Origin: Diphasiastrum complanatum
Taxonomy: Eukaryota; Streptophyta; Lycopodiopsida; Lycopodiales; Lycopodiaceae
Length of the DNA stretch: 64,000 nt
Reading direction: 5' to 3'
Assembly: GCA_029204225.1 (NCBI GenBank)
Contig: CM055111.1
Location: forward strand, 45,271,255-45,335,254
In this document: piece by piece, positions 36,141-43,656 of the stretch
Position numbering within the stretch: position 1 is the stretch's first letter
Layout of the letters: every line of letters begins with the position of its first letter
The notes under the pieces: generated by a model
Told to the model about the DNA's origin: nothing
The model's input: the letters and a program-made list of their open reading frames with translations, nothing else
Database searches by the model: none
Translations under genes and position numbers: made by a program

Positions 36141-39100
36141 TGGGCCTCCTAGAGGATGAGTCCTCCCTTACATACATAGAAACTATTGAGATATCATCAC
36201 CAACTTGAGTCTGATGCCACATGGCATGCACACTTAAGCACTTGGACCCAAGTTGCACTTAGTTAGAAAGAGGGGTACAATGTTCCTATAGTTCAATTCC
36301 TCCATGACAAATGTACAACGTAAAATCATGTAAGAGCTTAGCCACTAGGGATAAATTAGCCATTATATTTCAACAATGAGCTTAGGTGGAGTAGATGCCA
36401 TGTCTGGAGGAACAATGCACTCATTTACGGTCACCTCTAGGGGCTATGTCTCTTGGAGACGACAAGCTATCCTTGAATCGGTTTTGCAAAACAGTGAACA
36501 CCATCTCACACAGTCACACAAAAAACATGGGTTATTCTTTCTTGTGAATGAGTGGCTAAGTGCTTTACTTGTGCTCACAGTCAGATGTTGAACGATTTTG
36601 TGAGATGTGAGTGGCAAGCTGTCATACCCACAACTGATCTCGGATTATTATCCTCTTAGGTCATTAGGCCTACCTTGACCCGAAATTTAATTACGATTAT
36701 GAGGGGTTTGGGGGCCTCATGTGTATATGGTCATAATTAATGGCTGGAGGCCTAAATTCAAGATGGTGGATTTTTATGGGTCTATAAGTGAGTCATAGGG
36801 GAACTGGATGACGTGGCCCAGTTAGGCTGTAGAGGTGTCCAGTGAGGTGTCACAAAGGCGCATGGGCCTTGGAGGGTATAGGTATGCCCATTGGGCTCTC
36901 ACTAGTGTATGCTTGATGTGATGTTAGTAGCTACATGCTGTTGGTATGACTGGTATGACTCCTCTATCCCTTGTGAGTGATGGTCCATAGCTTGGGGGCT
37001 AGATCCGTTCGATCTAGATTTGGTTGGGTTGGTTTGTCCACCATTTGATACCCTTGTGTTACTTTGTTGCGGCTTGCTTGGCTATTGTATCCTGGGTGAG
37101 GGACTTTATAGTGGTTTCAGAGCCAAAAATTTTGATAAAAATAATTCAATTGAAAAACTCTAAGGTTGAATAACGGACATATGCAATTTTTATATTGCCA
37201 ATTGCATTAAATTCAACCCGTCAGTAGAGTAATTCCAATTGAAACATCTTAATCAAATTTGTTCTTAATTGCATTAAATTCCCACTCATTCTTTCCCATT
37301 TCTAAATTTGTCACTCGAGGAATGTTAGGGCGAGACCTACAATCCTTTTAGTGACCGGGAAAATTAAGAAAAGGGTGAAGAAAAAACGTGAGTTGGAATT
37401 TGTTCTATGAAGCTGGAATTCGATGGAATTTCTGAAAGCTTTGATAGTACGGATCATAGTTGCACCTCCCATCCAGAAACGCGTTCAGAAATGTGGTCAG
37501 AAACGTGTTTTTGAATCACGTTTTTGGTTTGGGAGAGCGTTTCTAAGAAAGGCTTCTTTTTTTTTTGTGGGTAATATGGGTATCAAATTAAAGCTCTGAT
37601 CAAGGGCATTGCATCGGTATAGGTTGCCAGGTGTTTTTGTTACAGTTGGGCTGGTTACATCATGGTGTAGGTCAATTAAGGGCAATTTTAGGGCAAAAAA
37701 TATACATATTCTGGTTTTTTTTTGGCACGATTTTGGAATTAGAATCGTGTTTCTGGGAAAGGCGTTTATGGGAATGTCTTTGCCCAAAAACGCATTTCTG
37801 TGCAACTATGGTATGGATTAGTTGGACTCACATGTTATGAGTCATTTGTCACAACTAGAGATTTTGAAAATCTATATGAGACAAATTTATTCCAATGAAA
37901 TCAATCGATTCTTGCACGATTCGATTGGGAAGTGGACAGTCTTCTTGGAGGAAGAACTTGTGGTATGAGATAGGCAATTCCAAAAAGAAGATCTGAATCT
38001 AACTAGATCTGGTTGACCATAGTACGGTAGTAAATCTAGAATGATGCTAGATACTATTGGTCACAAGAGGGTATTTTGTCAAAAATTTGAGGTCATGACA
38101 CCTAATGGATATCTCAAATTTACAAAATTGGAAACCTTGAAAGCTATTTCTTTACTTTGAGATTATATTAGTGAACTTCTTAACATTAATTAATCCAATT
38201 TCATGTGATTTCTTGAATGGTAATTGTTATTACCCATCGACCTTGGACGATGTCACATGAATGGTTAATAAAATTTGTTTTCTAATATATGGTTATCCTT
38301 TCTAGGCTAATAAATAAATTCTTTTTTGATTATACGGGTCAATTCTCTAAAAGATAACAAAGAAAATGTTTAGATGAGTCAATTCAAGTGAATGTGTTGG
38401 AGCATTAGCTGTATTAAGTTATGTTGATGCAACACATATTTTGACTTTCAAGATTTTTCAAAGTTCTTCTTTAAAACTTCTCCTAGGCCATTTTGGACTG
38501 ATATGCACCTCTTGGAAACTGGTGCAGGATATTGTTGATATTACAAGAAATTTCTAAGGATTGTTGTAGATATCCAGTTAGAAAATGAAAGAGAAGGAAA
38601 ATCGAAAAACATACTTGTAATAGAAGAGTACTGATTACAAATCTGATCGATTTGTATCAGAACTAGGGTGTTCTATTGCAAGAAAAGGTTTGTTGAAAAC
38701 TATTCCTTGCGGTTGTGATTAGCTTGATCGAGTCGAAAACGGAGCAATTAATGGCGTGGTAAAATCCGGGAGTACGTAAGAGCGACGCAACCACTCCATC
38801 ACTTATAAATATTGTAGTTCTCATAAAGAAGTTTTGATGACTCTTAAGTTATTCTAGATTAAAACTTAAGAGAAATAGAATCTAGACGTATTTTGGATTG
38901 GATCCTAACTCTGGAAAGACACTTTGTGCCACGTCTAGAGTAAGGAAATTTTTAGGATTACAATTCTTATATAGGCATCGTAAAGTGAGTGATTAAAATC
39001 CGAGAGTTTCCAAGTGGAAAGGATTGTTTAGAGCCACTCATGTGTCTTCTGAGAATAGTGATTTTCATGTTCTCTTATTATTCAGTATAGAATAAAGATC

Positions 39101-42100
39101 TGATGAATTATAATTGACGAATCATAATTCAAGATTCTAGTTTATACTTGATTGTTTAAGAGAGGGTAACGCGCGAGTTCAAAATATCAGATGCTATGTG
39201 CATATGTCTTTTGAAGGCAATCTCCTTGAAATGGTAGCTATCCTTGATGGAGATTGATTATAATAGTAGTAAGCATTCGGCTACAGATTATAGCCCGTTC
39301 ATGCTTATGTATGGTCTTGAACCTAGATCGCCCATTGCAGTTGAAACTTGATCGATCAAGTTTCAAAAAGTAGCGGATTTCCAAAACGACATGCAAGAAA
39401 TGCTACAAATAGCAAGTGAGAATGTCCAAGGTGCCCAAGATAGGGATAGACATTATGCTAGCCTGCAAAGATCGCCTTGAGATTTTATATTTATGAATCT
39501 TGAAGGATTCTAATGTAATGTGTACCGGCAAGTATTACAAATTGTTTGCTAGATATAGGGTATTGTATCAAATCTTTAAAAAGATTGGATCCTTGGCTAA
39601 CCGATTGGATCTCCCAAACTTTTCAAGAATTTTTTCTATTTGATTGAAGAATCAATCATGGCTGGCCTGAGTGAGAGTCTACTTAATGAGTCTCGGGAGG
39701 CTTGGTCGTGAGATCAAATATCGTCCAGTGGGCAGAAGATTCGAAAAGCGTTTCTCAAAGTAGATTGGTTACAAGGTGTGGAAGTTTAGATAGAGAATGT
39801 TGGAATTTAGTCACAAGGCTTGAGGTTATTCTATAATATAAGCTTGAATTGAAAGATCACATCAAGAGGATCAAAGGAACATCGCATCATCAACCTTTGT
39901 GTGAAGGATAACATTGTCATGAGTCTCTCAATAAGGGAGAGACTTTTCTCATTTGAAAAAGGTGTGCTTTAGTCATGTATGAACAACTGAGGACAAATAA
40001 CCTTTCTAAAAGGGAAGGTAATGATGCGCAGGTTGCTTTAAAAAAGAGATTCACAAAGTTTTGGTTCTTCATCTCTCCCAAAAGAAAGGACAATTGCAAC
40101 TATTGAAGGAAATACAATTATTTTACTTTTGAATGTTGTAAGAAGTAAAGTGAGCGAAAGAAAGGCAAGAAGCAAACACGAGATAACAATAATGAAGACT
40201 GGAGACTTTGAACTCTTCGTTGTCGCATTTGCAACTCGAGCCATGAGTACATAGATTTTAGTGCCTCTAAGCACATGACACCACGTCAAGATTGGTTCAA
40301 TTCCTTTGAAGAAATGAATTGTGGACATTTTGTATGCCTTGGGGACAACACATCACGTCAAAGGCAAGGGGCCGATAGTTGTGAAACTTTCTTCGAGAAA
40401 GTTAAGATCATAAAGAATGTTTTCTTTGTACCGGCTTTCGATTTGGGCCATTACTAAACAAAACACGACAACTAGTGTTTGATAAATCCACATGTTTAGT
40501 GGAGGGCAATGAGCATGATGATAGGATCGTTGCCAAAGGATTGCAGCAAGTCTAAATAAGTTGCATACTGCTATCCCGACTCAGAAAGCCTACACGATGC
40601 AAAAACTTCTGATCAGAATAAGTTATGGCACGAAAGATATGGCCACTAAAGAAGCATGATATGATAATTGGATTACCCTCTATCAAGTTAAGCATTGACT
40701 TTTGTGAAGCACGTGCACTTTGCAAACAACAAAGAAAAAGGTTTCCTAAATCATGTGTTGTCAAGGCAAAGCAAGTACTTGAACTTGTTCACTCAACTTT
40801 GTGTGGACGCATGAAGATAAAGGTATTCAAATCTAACGAAAGAGGTGAGCACATATCAAGACAGTTCAATGATCTGTGCAACTCAAGTGGAATCACATGT
40901 CAATTTGCTACTCCAAATACTCCTCAGCAAAATGGTGTTGCTGAGAGAAAGAACAGTTCATAGTTACACGTAGCATGCTCAAGGCTAAGGCATTGCCAAC
41001 CTCTGTCCAGGCTAAAGCTATGTATAATGTTGTATTCTTGTTAAACATGAGTCCCACGACAGCAGTGGAGGGAATCATGCCTAACGGGGCATACACTGAC
41101 CAAAGGTGGGACTAGTTCAAGTATTTGGATGTACTGCCTATGCATAAGCAAAATATGTCAGGTGTATATCCTTGGCCTGATGGAAGGAGGAAACTCACAA
41201 GCCTCCATGTTCAAAACTCCAATCTGATTCCTGTTCAAAGAAGTTTGAACAGGATCCTTCATGCAGTACATATCACCAGGCTTTTGCCCTTAATTTGTTT
41301 TTCAACCTAATGAGGAAAAGTCCACAGCAATAGTCCAATAGGTATCCTGAACAGGATTGTATGTAGTTTGATTGTAGCGTCCAAATACAGCAAATGTTGG
41401 CATACCTCAAATACTTGTCAGAGGGTAACATTGGACTCCGAGGCAGTTGAAGACTTAAAACACGGTTCAGAAACAAAGGATCGACCCAGCAATTCACTAA
41501 AGAAGCTAGCAGAGTTTCTGCAAACCGTTTCTATTCCTGAGACCATCATGCAGCCAGTCGCCACTTCAGGGAATGCGTCCATGGTTTTGTTTTATTTCAT
41601 AAATTTTGTAAGTCATAAAAATTGTGAGGTCATGAATATTGACGATGCAACTTCCATTAAGAAGCTACTGAAGGAGGTGACAGCCCATAAAAAGGCTAAA
41701 AAATGTGGCCCATAATAGGAATTTAAGCCGTAATAAGGGTATGCCTTGCTATTATTTGAGCTTGGGGTAGAACAAATTCCAGCAAGTTCAACTACCGTTC
41801 ATCTCCAATTGGCCTCGCCACAAATTTACAGCACTTTGACCTTTCCAAAATGCATTCTCGAATACAAAAAACACCTTCTGCACAATCTATACGGGAATAA
41901 CACGTCACCAAGGTGTGCATAGCTAGTGAAATCAAATCTTCTTAGCAATCATGAGTTTACCTAACTGTAAATAAGAAAAACGATATAAAAAACAAAAGTT
42001 GGACATCTTGATCGAAAGAATAACATACCACTGTCTGGCTTATCCAGAAAACATAACACTATATGAGTCACCTAGAAAAATTACTAGAAATTGGTGTATC

Positions 42101-42623
42101 TTTGTGTCTAATTTACGCCTCGTGACACTTCAACAGAAACAAGAAACGAACAGACAATAGAATTGATTGCACTAGCTTTCAGTATATACAAACTGTACAT
42201 CAACATATTAGGCCTTGCCAAGATTGTAACATGAGCCTCCGCGAATCCAGCCTAGGCCTTTATGAACGCAGAAACCACTTCGGCAACTGCCGAAGGTGGC
42301 AATAAATTTTCGTGATAAAAAGGGGGATGGCAATAGGTTTTCATAATAAAAGGTGTTTGGCAATAAATTTTCAAAATAAGCAAGTATACAAAAAAAGCGA
42401 CGCAAATCATATACTCTTCGAGGTCATTTACCAGAAAGCAAATCGGACACTCATCCAGATCTATGGCAGGATCTTCCGCCCCTGCATAACAAGGCGCAAG
42501 CTTCGAATCCAGAATCAGACGCCGCAGCTTTCGATGGTCGATATCCCTGTGCTGATACAAACCCTGAGGCCTGGTATACCTTTCATCCACAGTAGACCGC
42601 CGTCTTCCCAACTTGTTCCCCAT
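9523..42623 (-). CDS. DA2: DA2/GW2-family RING-type E3 ubiquitin ligase, 8 exons
   Basis: Full coding span of a plant RING E3 ligase of the family that restricts organ and seed growth (Arabidopsis DA2, rice GW2). Join on the minus strand: 42623-42432, 32872-32821, 32583-32538, 32228-32147, 31839-31761, 31675-31327, 14290-14227, 10395-9523. All introns are GT-AG and all phases agree, giving 1737 bp and 578 residues; from memory GW2 and DA2 are somewhat shorter, with the extra length in exons 6 and 8. The start MGNKLGRR is the family's own. RING cysteines are C59, C62, C74/C75, C80, C83, C98 and C101, with H91 a possible ligand. A helix [16 protein letters not shown] follows at 125-140. [15 protein letters not shown] lies at 274-288, and the C-terminal [16 protein letters not shown] near 542-557 looks like a ubiquitin-interacting motif. 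Known of the family: it ubiquitinates and activates the DA1 peptidase. There is no sign of pseudogenisation. Confidence 0.94.
10396..14226 (-). other. intron 7 of the DA2-like gene
   Basis: 3831 bp, GT at 14226 and AG at 10396. I see no transposon protein remnants, terminal repeats or long open frames in it, only AT-rich sequence. Confidence 0.8.
14227..14290 (-). CDS. DA2: DA2-like gene exon 7 (UIM-like motif exon)
   Basis: A 64-bp exon with acceptor CAATGCAG and donor GTATTT. It starts in phase 2, so one base completes an Arg codon, then encodes [20 protein letters not shown] and Q. The block D-L-E-(D/E)-(I/L)-M-V-M-E-A-I-W-L-S is the hallmark of the DA2/GW2 family and resembles a ubiquitin-interacting motif. 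It is isolated between a 17-kb and a 3.8-kb intron. Confidence 0.95.
17363..17402. repeat. (TC)20 microsatellite at the 5' end of LINE A
   Basis: 40 bp of perfect TC repeats directly precede the first LINE-specific sequence. Confidence 0.95.
17880..21799 (+). pseudogene. LINE A ORF1-EN-RT reading frame with stops
   Basis: One reading frame carries the whole protein text with few frame changes. ORF1-like: a coiled-coil-like segment ([20 protein letters not shown]), then an RRM-like block with [10 protein letters not shown], and a C-terminal domain ending VIYRDGRV, about 17940-18560. Endonuclease: [40 protein letters not shown], 18650-19410. [20 protein letters not shown], then [38 protein letters not shown] and [11 protein letters not shown] (catalytic YVDD), 20220-20760. 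C-terminus: [11 protein letters not shown] after a Cys, the zinc motif, near 21550-21610. Stops fall at about 18278, 18491, 18536, 18920 and 20612, and 19430-19840 reads in another frame. Not functional. Confidence 0.85.
21942..21971 (+). other. LINE A 3' stem-loop
   Basis: GTCTT...ATGCC-TTTT-GGCAT...AAGAC: an inner perfect 5-bp stem with a 4-nt loop and an outer GTCTT/AAGAC stem. The same structure ends LINE B at 23246-23275. In LINEs of the L2/UnaL2 type a 3' stem-loop is what the RT recognises; that role here is inference. Confidence 0.8.
21989..22052. repeat. (TC)32 microsatellite joining LINE A and LINE B
   Basis: About 64 bp of uninterrupted TC. It is at once the 3' tail of LINE A and the 5' border of LINE B. 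Confidence 0.95.
22303..23172 (+). CDS. intact LINE ORF1 protein (coiled coil, RRM, C-terminal domain)
   Basis: 289 codons, uninterrupted. The first ATG follows the C/T-rich leader. About residues 45-130 are helical, with a heptad-like stretch ([32 protein letters not shown]) suggesting a trimerising coiled coil. An RRM-like core begins [19 protein letters not shown] near 160-180. The C-terminal domain has [29 protein letters not shown] and RLIYRDG near 200-270. This is the L1 ORF1p layout (RNA-binding chaperone of the LINE RNP; L1 ORF1p has NLRIIGIPE and a basic C-terminal domain). The product would bind LINE RNA in the cytoplasm. The intact frame contrasts with LINE A's broken copy next door. 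Confidence 0.82.
   Translation: MLVAVPISPSNPILANSKTTVAIPLTPNTPKAPISFPSYALVNLLWTDQLRLFEYLNDHREKLASHDSLLLVVQSHLQKLDTSIQELKNEVAVIKSEASSQIATSAQIQQLESQVEQHHTTVQSWAHVLKGSSTVISPPSPSPSVISAKFTVSRLREHKALNVRVRGIPNSQNVVEEAETFLEGNLQHHSKGMETAWRPKKDLDTLVIHFTSVSHRREVLGKRFKLRDTKLYLDEDLTFIQVQECKKARQEALSTGKRLIYRDGIITLVDQKLVVNEKNSEIENVQLNT
23246..23275 (+). other. LINE B 3' stem-loop
   Basis: GTCTT...ATGCC-TTTT-GGCAT...AAGAC, the same stem-loop as at 21942-21971, ten bases before the TC tail. Confidence 0.8.
23285..23349. repeat. compound (TC)n(AC)n microsatellite, tail of LINE B
   Basis: About 50 bp of TC repeats followed by about 15 bp of AC repeats, ending the LINE pair. Confidence 0.95.
24000..24860. other. 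intronic sequence, nothing recognised
   Basis: AT-rich sequence right of the split MITE, without protein remnants or repeats I can name. Confidence 0.5.
24870..25022 (+). pseudogene. possible BED-type zinc finger remnant of a hAT transposase
   Basis: The peptide [11 protein letters not shown]...GG-less spacer...[11 protein letters not shown] resembles the hAT BED finger pattern (P-x-W-x-x-V...W-x-C-x-Y-C-G-x-x-F), with the second Cys replaced by Tyr. It lies 2 kb upstream of a hAT dimerisation remnant on the same strand. The match is short and degraded. Confidence 0.35.
25950..26300 (+). pseudogene. Gypsy integrase remnant
   Basis: Fragments in order: [11 protein letters not shown] near 26060, [15 protein letters not shown] near 26110-26155 (family GLP.SIVSDRD..F), then [13 protein letters not shown] near 26230-26270 (family TDGQTERVNQTLE). 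Frames change between the pieces. The fragment separates the two hAT-like remnants. Confidence 0.8.
26580..27840 (+). pseudogene. hAT-family transposase C-terminal remnant
   Basis: Text such as [15 protein letters not shown] near 26650, then C-D-R-N-W-S at 26975-26992 followed by [20 protein letters not shown] and VH. This is the hAT dimerisation signature (C-E-R-N-W-S...IHTK.RNRL...L..LVYVHYNLRL). A stop replaces the Tyr after VYVH. An acidic tail ([19 protein letters not shown]) is readable near 27700-27770. Stops and frame changes show it is dead. I found no terminal inverted repeats. Confidence 0.82.
28030..28405 (-). pseudogene. Gypsy RNase H remnant (left part of a split RT-RNase H)
   Basis: On the minus strand [22 protein letters not shown]-like text, with [12 protein letters not shown], matches the Gypsy RNase H start (GGVLMQDG.PIAF.SRKL...E..Y..HEKE..AIV..L). 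It is continuous with the RT piece at 29169-29600 once the MITE between them is removed. Confidence 0.8.
28406..28413. repeat. 8-bp target-site duplication, left copy (GTTGTAAC)
   Basis: Identical to 29161-29168, directly outside the terminal inverted repeats of the MITE. Eight base pairs is the hAT superfamily length. Confidence 0.9.
28414..29160. mobile_element. 747-bp hAT-like non-autonomous element (MITE)
   Basis: Terminal repeats CATAGTTGCAACG and, inverted, CATAGTTGCATTG. Subterminal palindromes are built on GAATCGCGATTC and ACCGCGATTC on both sides. Perfect 8-bp target duplications GTTGTAAC flank it. Inside the right arm, inverted, is GGGCAATATGGGTATCA followed by AAAGCTCTAATTAAGAGC, shared with the elements at 17092 and 37455. 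It has no coding capacity. It interrupts a Gypsy RT-RNase H remnant. Confidence 0.9.
29161..29168. repeat. 8-bp target-site duplication, right copy (GTTGTAAC)
   Basis: Exact copy of 28406-28413. Confidence 0.9.
29169..29600 (-). pseudogene. Gypsy reverse transcriptase remnant (right part)
   Basis: Minus-strand text [20 protein letters not shown] matches the Gypsy RT pattern VPFGLTNAPATFM.LMN.V. Farther on, LFAKVKKSE and a GVRPNSKKV block match LYANL.KC.F......GV..DP.K. Several stops and frame changes. Confidence 0.82.
29601..31326. other. intronic sequence, nothing recognised
   Basis: AT-rich; may include the upstream part of the minus-strand Gypsy copy, but no motif is readable. The end at 31326 is the donor side of intron 6. 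Confidence 0.5.
31327..31675 (-). CDS. DA2: DA2-like gene exon 6
   Basis: 349 bp. The acceptor is pyrimidine-rich (CTTTTTTATTCTTCATCAG) and the donor is CAACAG|GTAACT. It encodes [18 protein letters not shown] and on to AYLRHNR, a Ser/Thr/Gly-rich linker between the RING half and the UIM-like block. Phases 1 and 2 at its borders fit exons 5 and 7 exactly. The open frame reads farther upstream into intron 5, so the acceptor rather than an ATG sets its start. Confidence 0.9.
31761..31839 (-). CDS. DA2: DA2-like gene exon 5
   Basis: 79 bp, acceptor TTGCGCAG and donor CATG|GTATAT. Encodes [20 protein letters not shown] then HRQSSH, the charged helix that follows the RING in DA2/GW2 ([16 protein letters not shown] in DA2). 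Intron 5 is only 85 bp. Retaining it gives a stop within three codons. Confidence 0.93.
32147..32228 (-). CDS. DA2: DA2-like gene exon 4
   Basis: 82 bp, acceptor TTCTTTAG and donor GTT|GTAAGT. Encodes [15 protein letters not shown], with the last RING cysteine pair C98 and C101, then [12 protein letters not shown]. The family has [16 protein letters not shown] here. It borders introns of 309 and 307 bp. Confidence 0.94.
32538..32583 (-). CDS. DA2: DA2-like gene exon 3 (46-bp mini-exon)
   Basis: 46 bp, acceptor GATGACAG and donor CA|GTATCC. Encodes [16 protein letters not shown] with codons split at both borders. It supplies RING residue C83 and His91. The family has ECFLQMK.PNS.RPTQ. Confidence 0.93.
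32821..32872 (-). CDS. DA2: DA2-like gene exon 2 (52-bp mini-exon)
   Basis: 52 bp, acceptor ATATTGCAG and donor ACAG|GTATAG. Encodes [17 protein letters not shown], with RING residues C74, C75 and C80. The family has YYPSLNRSRCCMKSICT. Confidence 0.94.
34980..35275 (-). pseudogene. Copia pol fragment (start of RT)
   Basis: Minus-strand text [20 protein letters not shown] then [17 protein letters not shown] matches the Copia RT start (EP.SY.EA.....W..AM.EE..SL..N.TW.LV.LP). After a frame change [14 protein letters not shown] matches KWV.K.K...DG. Truncated on both sides. Confidence 0.85.
35525..35935. repeat. imperfect tandem duplication, period about 212 bp
   Basis: Two copies, starting at 35525 and 35737. 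They share CTCTCTTCAACTTTT, GAAAATTGCTCAGAAT, CCAACTGTCCAACTATGCTT, CTTTCTAGTTAAGCTGCT and AAAAATGATCTAGAAGTTTC. Non-coding, inside the minus-strand Copia copy. Confidence 0.8.
35947..35958 (-). other. Copia primer-binding site, minus strand
   Basis: The minus strand reads TGATATCAAAGC directly after the LTR end, close to the initiator-Met PBS TGGTATCAGAGC. Confidence 0.6.
35959..36375 (-). mobile_element. Copia 5' LTR, minus strand, about 417 bp
   Basis: Minus-strand borders are TGTTGAAATATAATG and ATATGTTCATCA (TG...CA), followed at once by a PBS. A (TC)n tract lies inside on this strand. The Copia pol fragment at 34980-35275 is probably its interior. I did not find the matching 3' LTR. 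Confidence 0.65.
36102..36137. repeat. (GA)18 microsatellite inside the Copia LTR
   Basis: 36 bp of AG repeats. Confidence 0.95.
36620..37108 (+). mobile_element. Gypsy LTR (5')
   Basis: Begins TGTCATACCC, a common Gypsy LTR start, and stops just before a PBS-like TGGTTTCAGAGCC at 37112. About 490 bp; the exact 3' border is unclear. The Gypsy integrase tail at 39235 could belong to the same, internally deleted copy. Confidence 0.55.
37112..37124 (+). other. Gypsy primer-binding site
   Basis: TGGTTTCAGAGCC differs by one base from the initiator-Met-type PBS TGGTATCAGAGCC. Confidence 0.55.
37455..37810. mobile_element. 356-bp hAT-like MITE
   Basis: Terminal repeats CATAGTTGCAC and GTGCAACTATG are perfect inverted copies of 11 bp. 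Flanking octamers GTACGGAT (37447-37454) and GTATGGAT (37811-37818) differ at one base. Subterminal repeats are GAAACGCGTTCAGAAA and related. The inner block GGGTAATATGGGTATCAAATT followed by AAAGCTCTGAT is shared with the other copies. Confidence 0.88.
37811..39234. other. intronic sequence, probable decayed Gypsy interior
   Basis: No motif is readable. It lies between a Gypsy LTR/PBS and a Gypsy integrase tail on the same strand. Confidence 0.4.
39235..39640 (+). pseudogene. Gypsy integrase C-terminal remnant
   Basis: [20 protein letters not shown] then GLEPRSPI matches the Gypsy pattern YN.S.H.STG.SPF...[15 protein letters not shown] follows near 39450, and [20 protein letters not shown] then SLANRLDLP near 39530-39620 matches KL.PRY.GPF.VL..IG..AYRL.LP. 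Interrupted by stops. Confidence 0.82.
40090..41110 (+). pseudogene. Copia protease-integrase remnant
   Basis: [20 protein letters not shown] block then [19 protein letters not shown] near 40225-40350 is the Copia protease zone (DSGASKHMT), with the active-site Gly-Ala pair altered to Ser-Ala. Farther on come [10 protein letters not shown] near 40785, [13 protein letters not shown] and [15 protein letters not shown] near 40855-40950 (integrase [14 protein letters not shown]), and [17 protein letters not shown] near 41015. Frames change several times, and the integrase middle is deleted. Confidence 0.85.
41120..42431. other. intronic sequence upstream of exon 2 side, little recognised
   Basis: May start with the end of the Copia copy. 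An open frame at 41368-41715 has no recognisable domain. The last 300 bp before exon 1 contain TTTCATAATAAAA-type repeats only. Confidence 0.4.
42432..42623 (-). CDS. DA2: DA2-like gene exon 1 (start codon, first RING cysteines)
   Basis: 64 codons: [20 protein letters not shown], then [18 protein letters not shown], ending ECPICFL at donor GTAAAT in phase 0. The ATG at 42623 has a strong context (GGCCATGGG) and gives the N-terminus usual for DA2/GW2. The open frame extends seven codons upstream only through non-ATG codons. Gly2 could accept a myristoyl group, but residue 6 is Gly rather than Ser, so this is uncertain. Confidence 0.95.
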
Positions 42624-43110
42624 GGCCACCAAATCTCTCACCACAACCCTGTGCTCTAAGACGCAGTAGCATCACCATGAAACTGAAGCAAACACAGAAA
42701 CGGTGCATGAAACTGAAGCAAAAAATGATGCAAAAACTGAAATATCATGGTGTCTGCATGAAACAGGGAGCATCTTCGGATTGGCTTGTTAAGCGATGAC
42801 GAAGACAAACGATCGAAGAAGAAGCTTTGATGATGATGATGATGATGATGATGAAGGATTTAACGTGGAAAATATATTGATCGAGTCGATGGGGCATACG
42901 GGATACTTTACCAGTTGGATTTTCGCCACGTGGAGTATAATCAATGGTGTCTATCCAGCACGTGGCATGTTCTGAACGTTGGTGATAGAAGGGCGATCGA
43001 TCATCCCGTGTAGTAAGATAGAGAGGAGCGTGATCGATCCAGGGGCTTAATGAAAAAGGGCGGGGCGGGGGGCGGGGCGAGGGGAGGGAGGGGAGAGGCT
43101 TAATGACACC
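42624..43110 (-). promoter_or_regulatory. 5' UTR / promoter region of the DA2-like gene
   Basis: No transcription start can be fixed. On the minus strand it contains a (TCA/CAT)n tract (42830-42853) and, farther upstream, a C-rich block (plus strand GGGCGGGGCGGGGGGCGGGG, 43059 on) like GC boxes. A small Helitron lies just beyond at 43235-43656. Confidence 0.4.
42830..42853. repeat. (TGA)8 microsatellite in the 5' region of the DA2-like gene
   Basis: Eight or so GAT/TGA triplets, probably in the 5' UTR or proximal promoter. Confidence 0.85.
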
Positions 43111-43234
43111 ATGTATTTTACGTCCGCGCGCTTGGATTTCTGCCACGTGTCACAGTGCCACTTGTGGGTGAAAGTATGGCAAATGTGAATCTACATGACA
43201 AAACCCAATGATACCAAACTTTAGAATCCATGCA

Positions 43235-43570
43235 TCTATCTATTATAATTAAAATTTTAGTGTTATCGGGCAGCGGGCAAGCGTGAGCGGGGTCTTCTTT
43301 CTACGGATTGTTCTACACCTTCATCTTTTCTTGGGAACAGGGCTCTTATCGCCCTTGTTTTATCTTCTCGCTTTCTTCCCGACCATTGCCCTCTTTTGGT
43401 GGATCCCCCTCATTACCCGAGCATGTCGTTGCGTGAGTTGAAAATTTTCCTTCATGTTTTCTTTTAGTGTTCCCGGGCAGCGGGCAAGCGTGAGCACCGC
43501 CCGGGACCCCTTTCTTTAAATTTTCTTTCATGTTTTTTATTTCGGGCAACGGTCGCGCTGCCCTACCCAG

Positions 43571-43602
<32 letters not shown>

Positions 43603-43656
43603 TTCCATTTTTCAAATTTTTAATCCACCCGCACACTTGCGGGCTCACATCGCTAG
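43235..43656 (+). mobile_element. non-autonomous Helitron, 422 bp
   Basis: The 5' end is TCTATCTATTATAATTAAAA after an A. The 3' end has hairpin CCCGC-ACACTT-GCGGG (43628-43643), then CTCACATCG and CTAG followed by T. TC at the 5' end, a 3' hairpin about 10 nt before CTRR, and insertion between A and T are the Helitron rules. The phrase CGGGCAGCGGGCAAGCGTGAG occurs twice inside (shown in part), and an A(31) tract lies near the end. It has no helicase. Confidence 0.87.
43570..43600. repeat. poly(A) tract inside the Helitron
   Basis: About 31 consecutive A, followed by CTTTCC. Confidence 0.9.

Larger units (their letters stand above)
32873..42431 (-). other. intron 1 of the DA2-like gene, 9.6 kb
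   Basis: GT at 42431-42430 and AG at 32874-32873. Holds Copia, Gypsy and MITE copies described separately. I see nothing nameable in 32880-34980 except a weak MITE-like block near 33195-33645. Confidence 0.85.

Noticed and set aside
41368-41715. 115-codon plus frame in intron 1
   Set aside because: No domain is recognised and it sits in decayed repeat sequence; not supported as a gene.
42624-42644. N-terminal extension of DA2 exon 1 by seven codons
   Set aside because: The extended frame would start at GTG. The ATG at 42623 has a better context and gives the conserved MGNKLG start.
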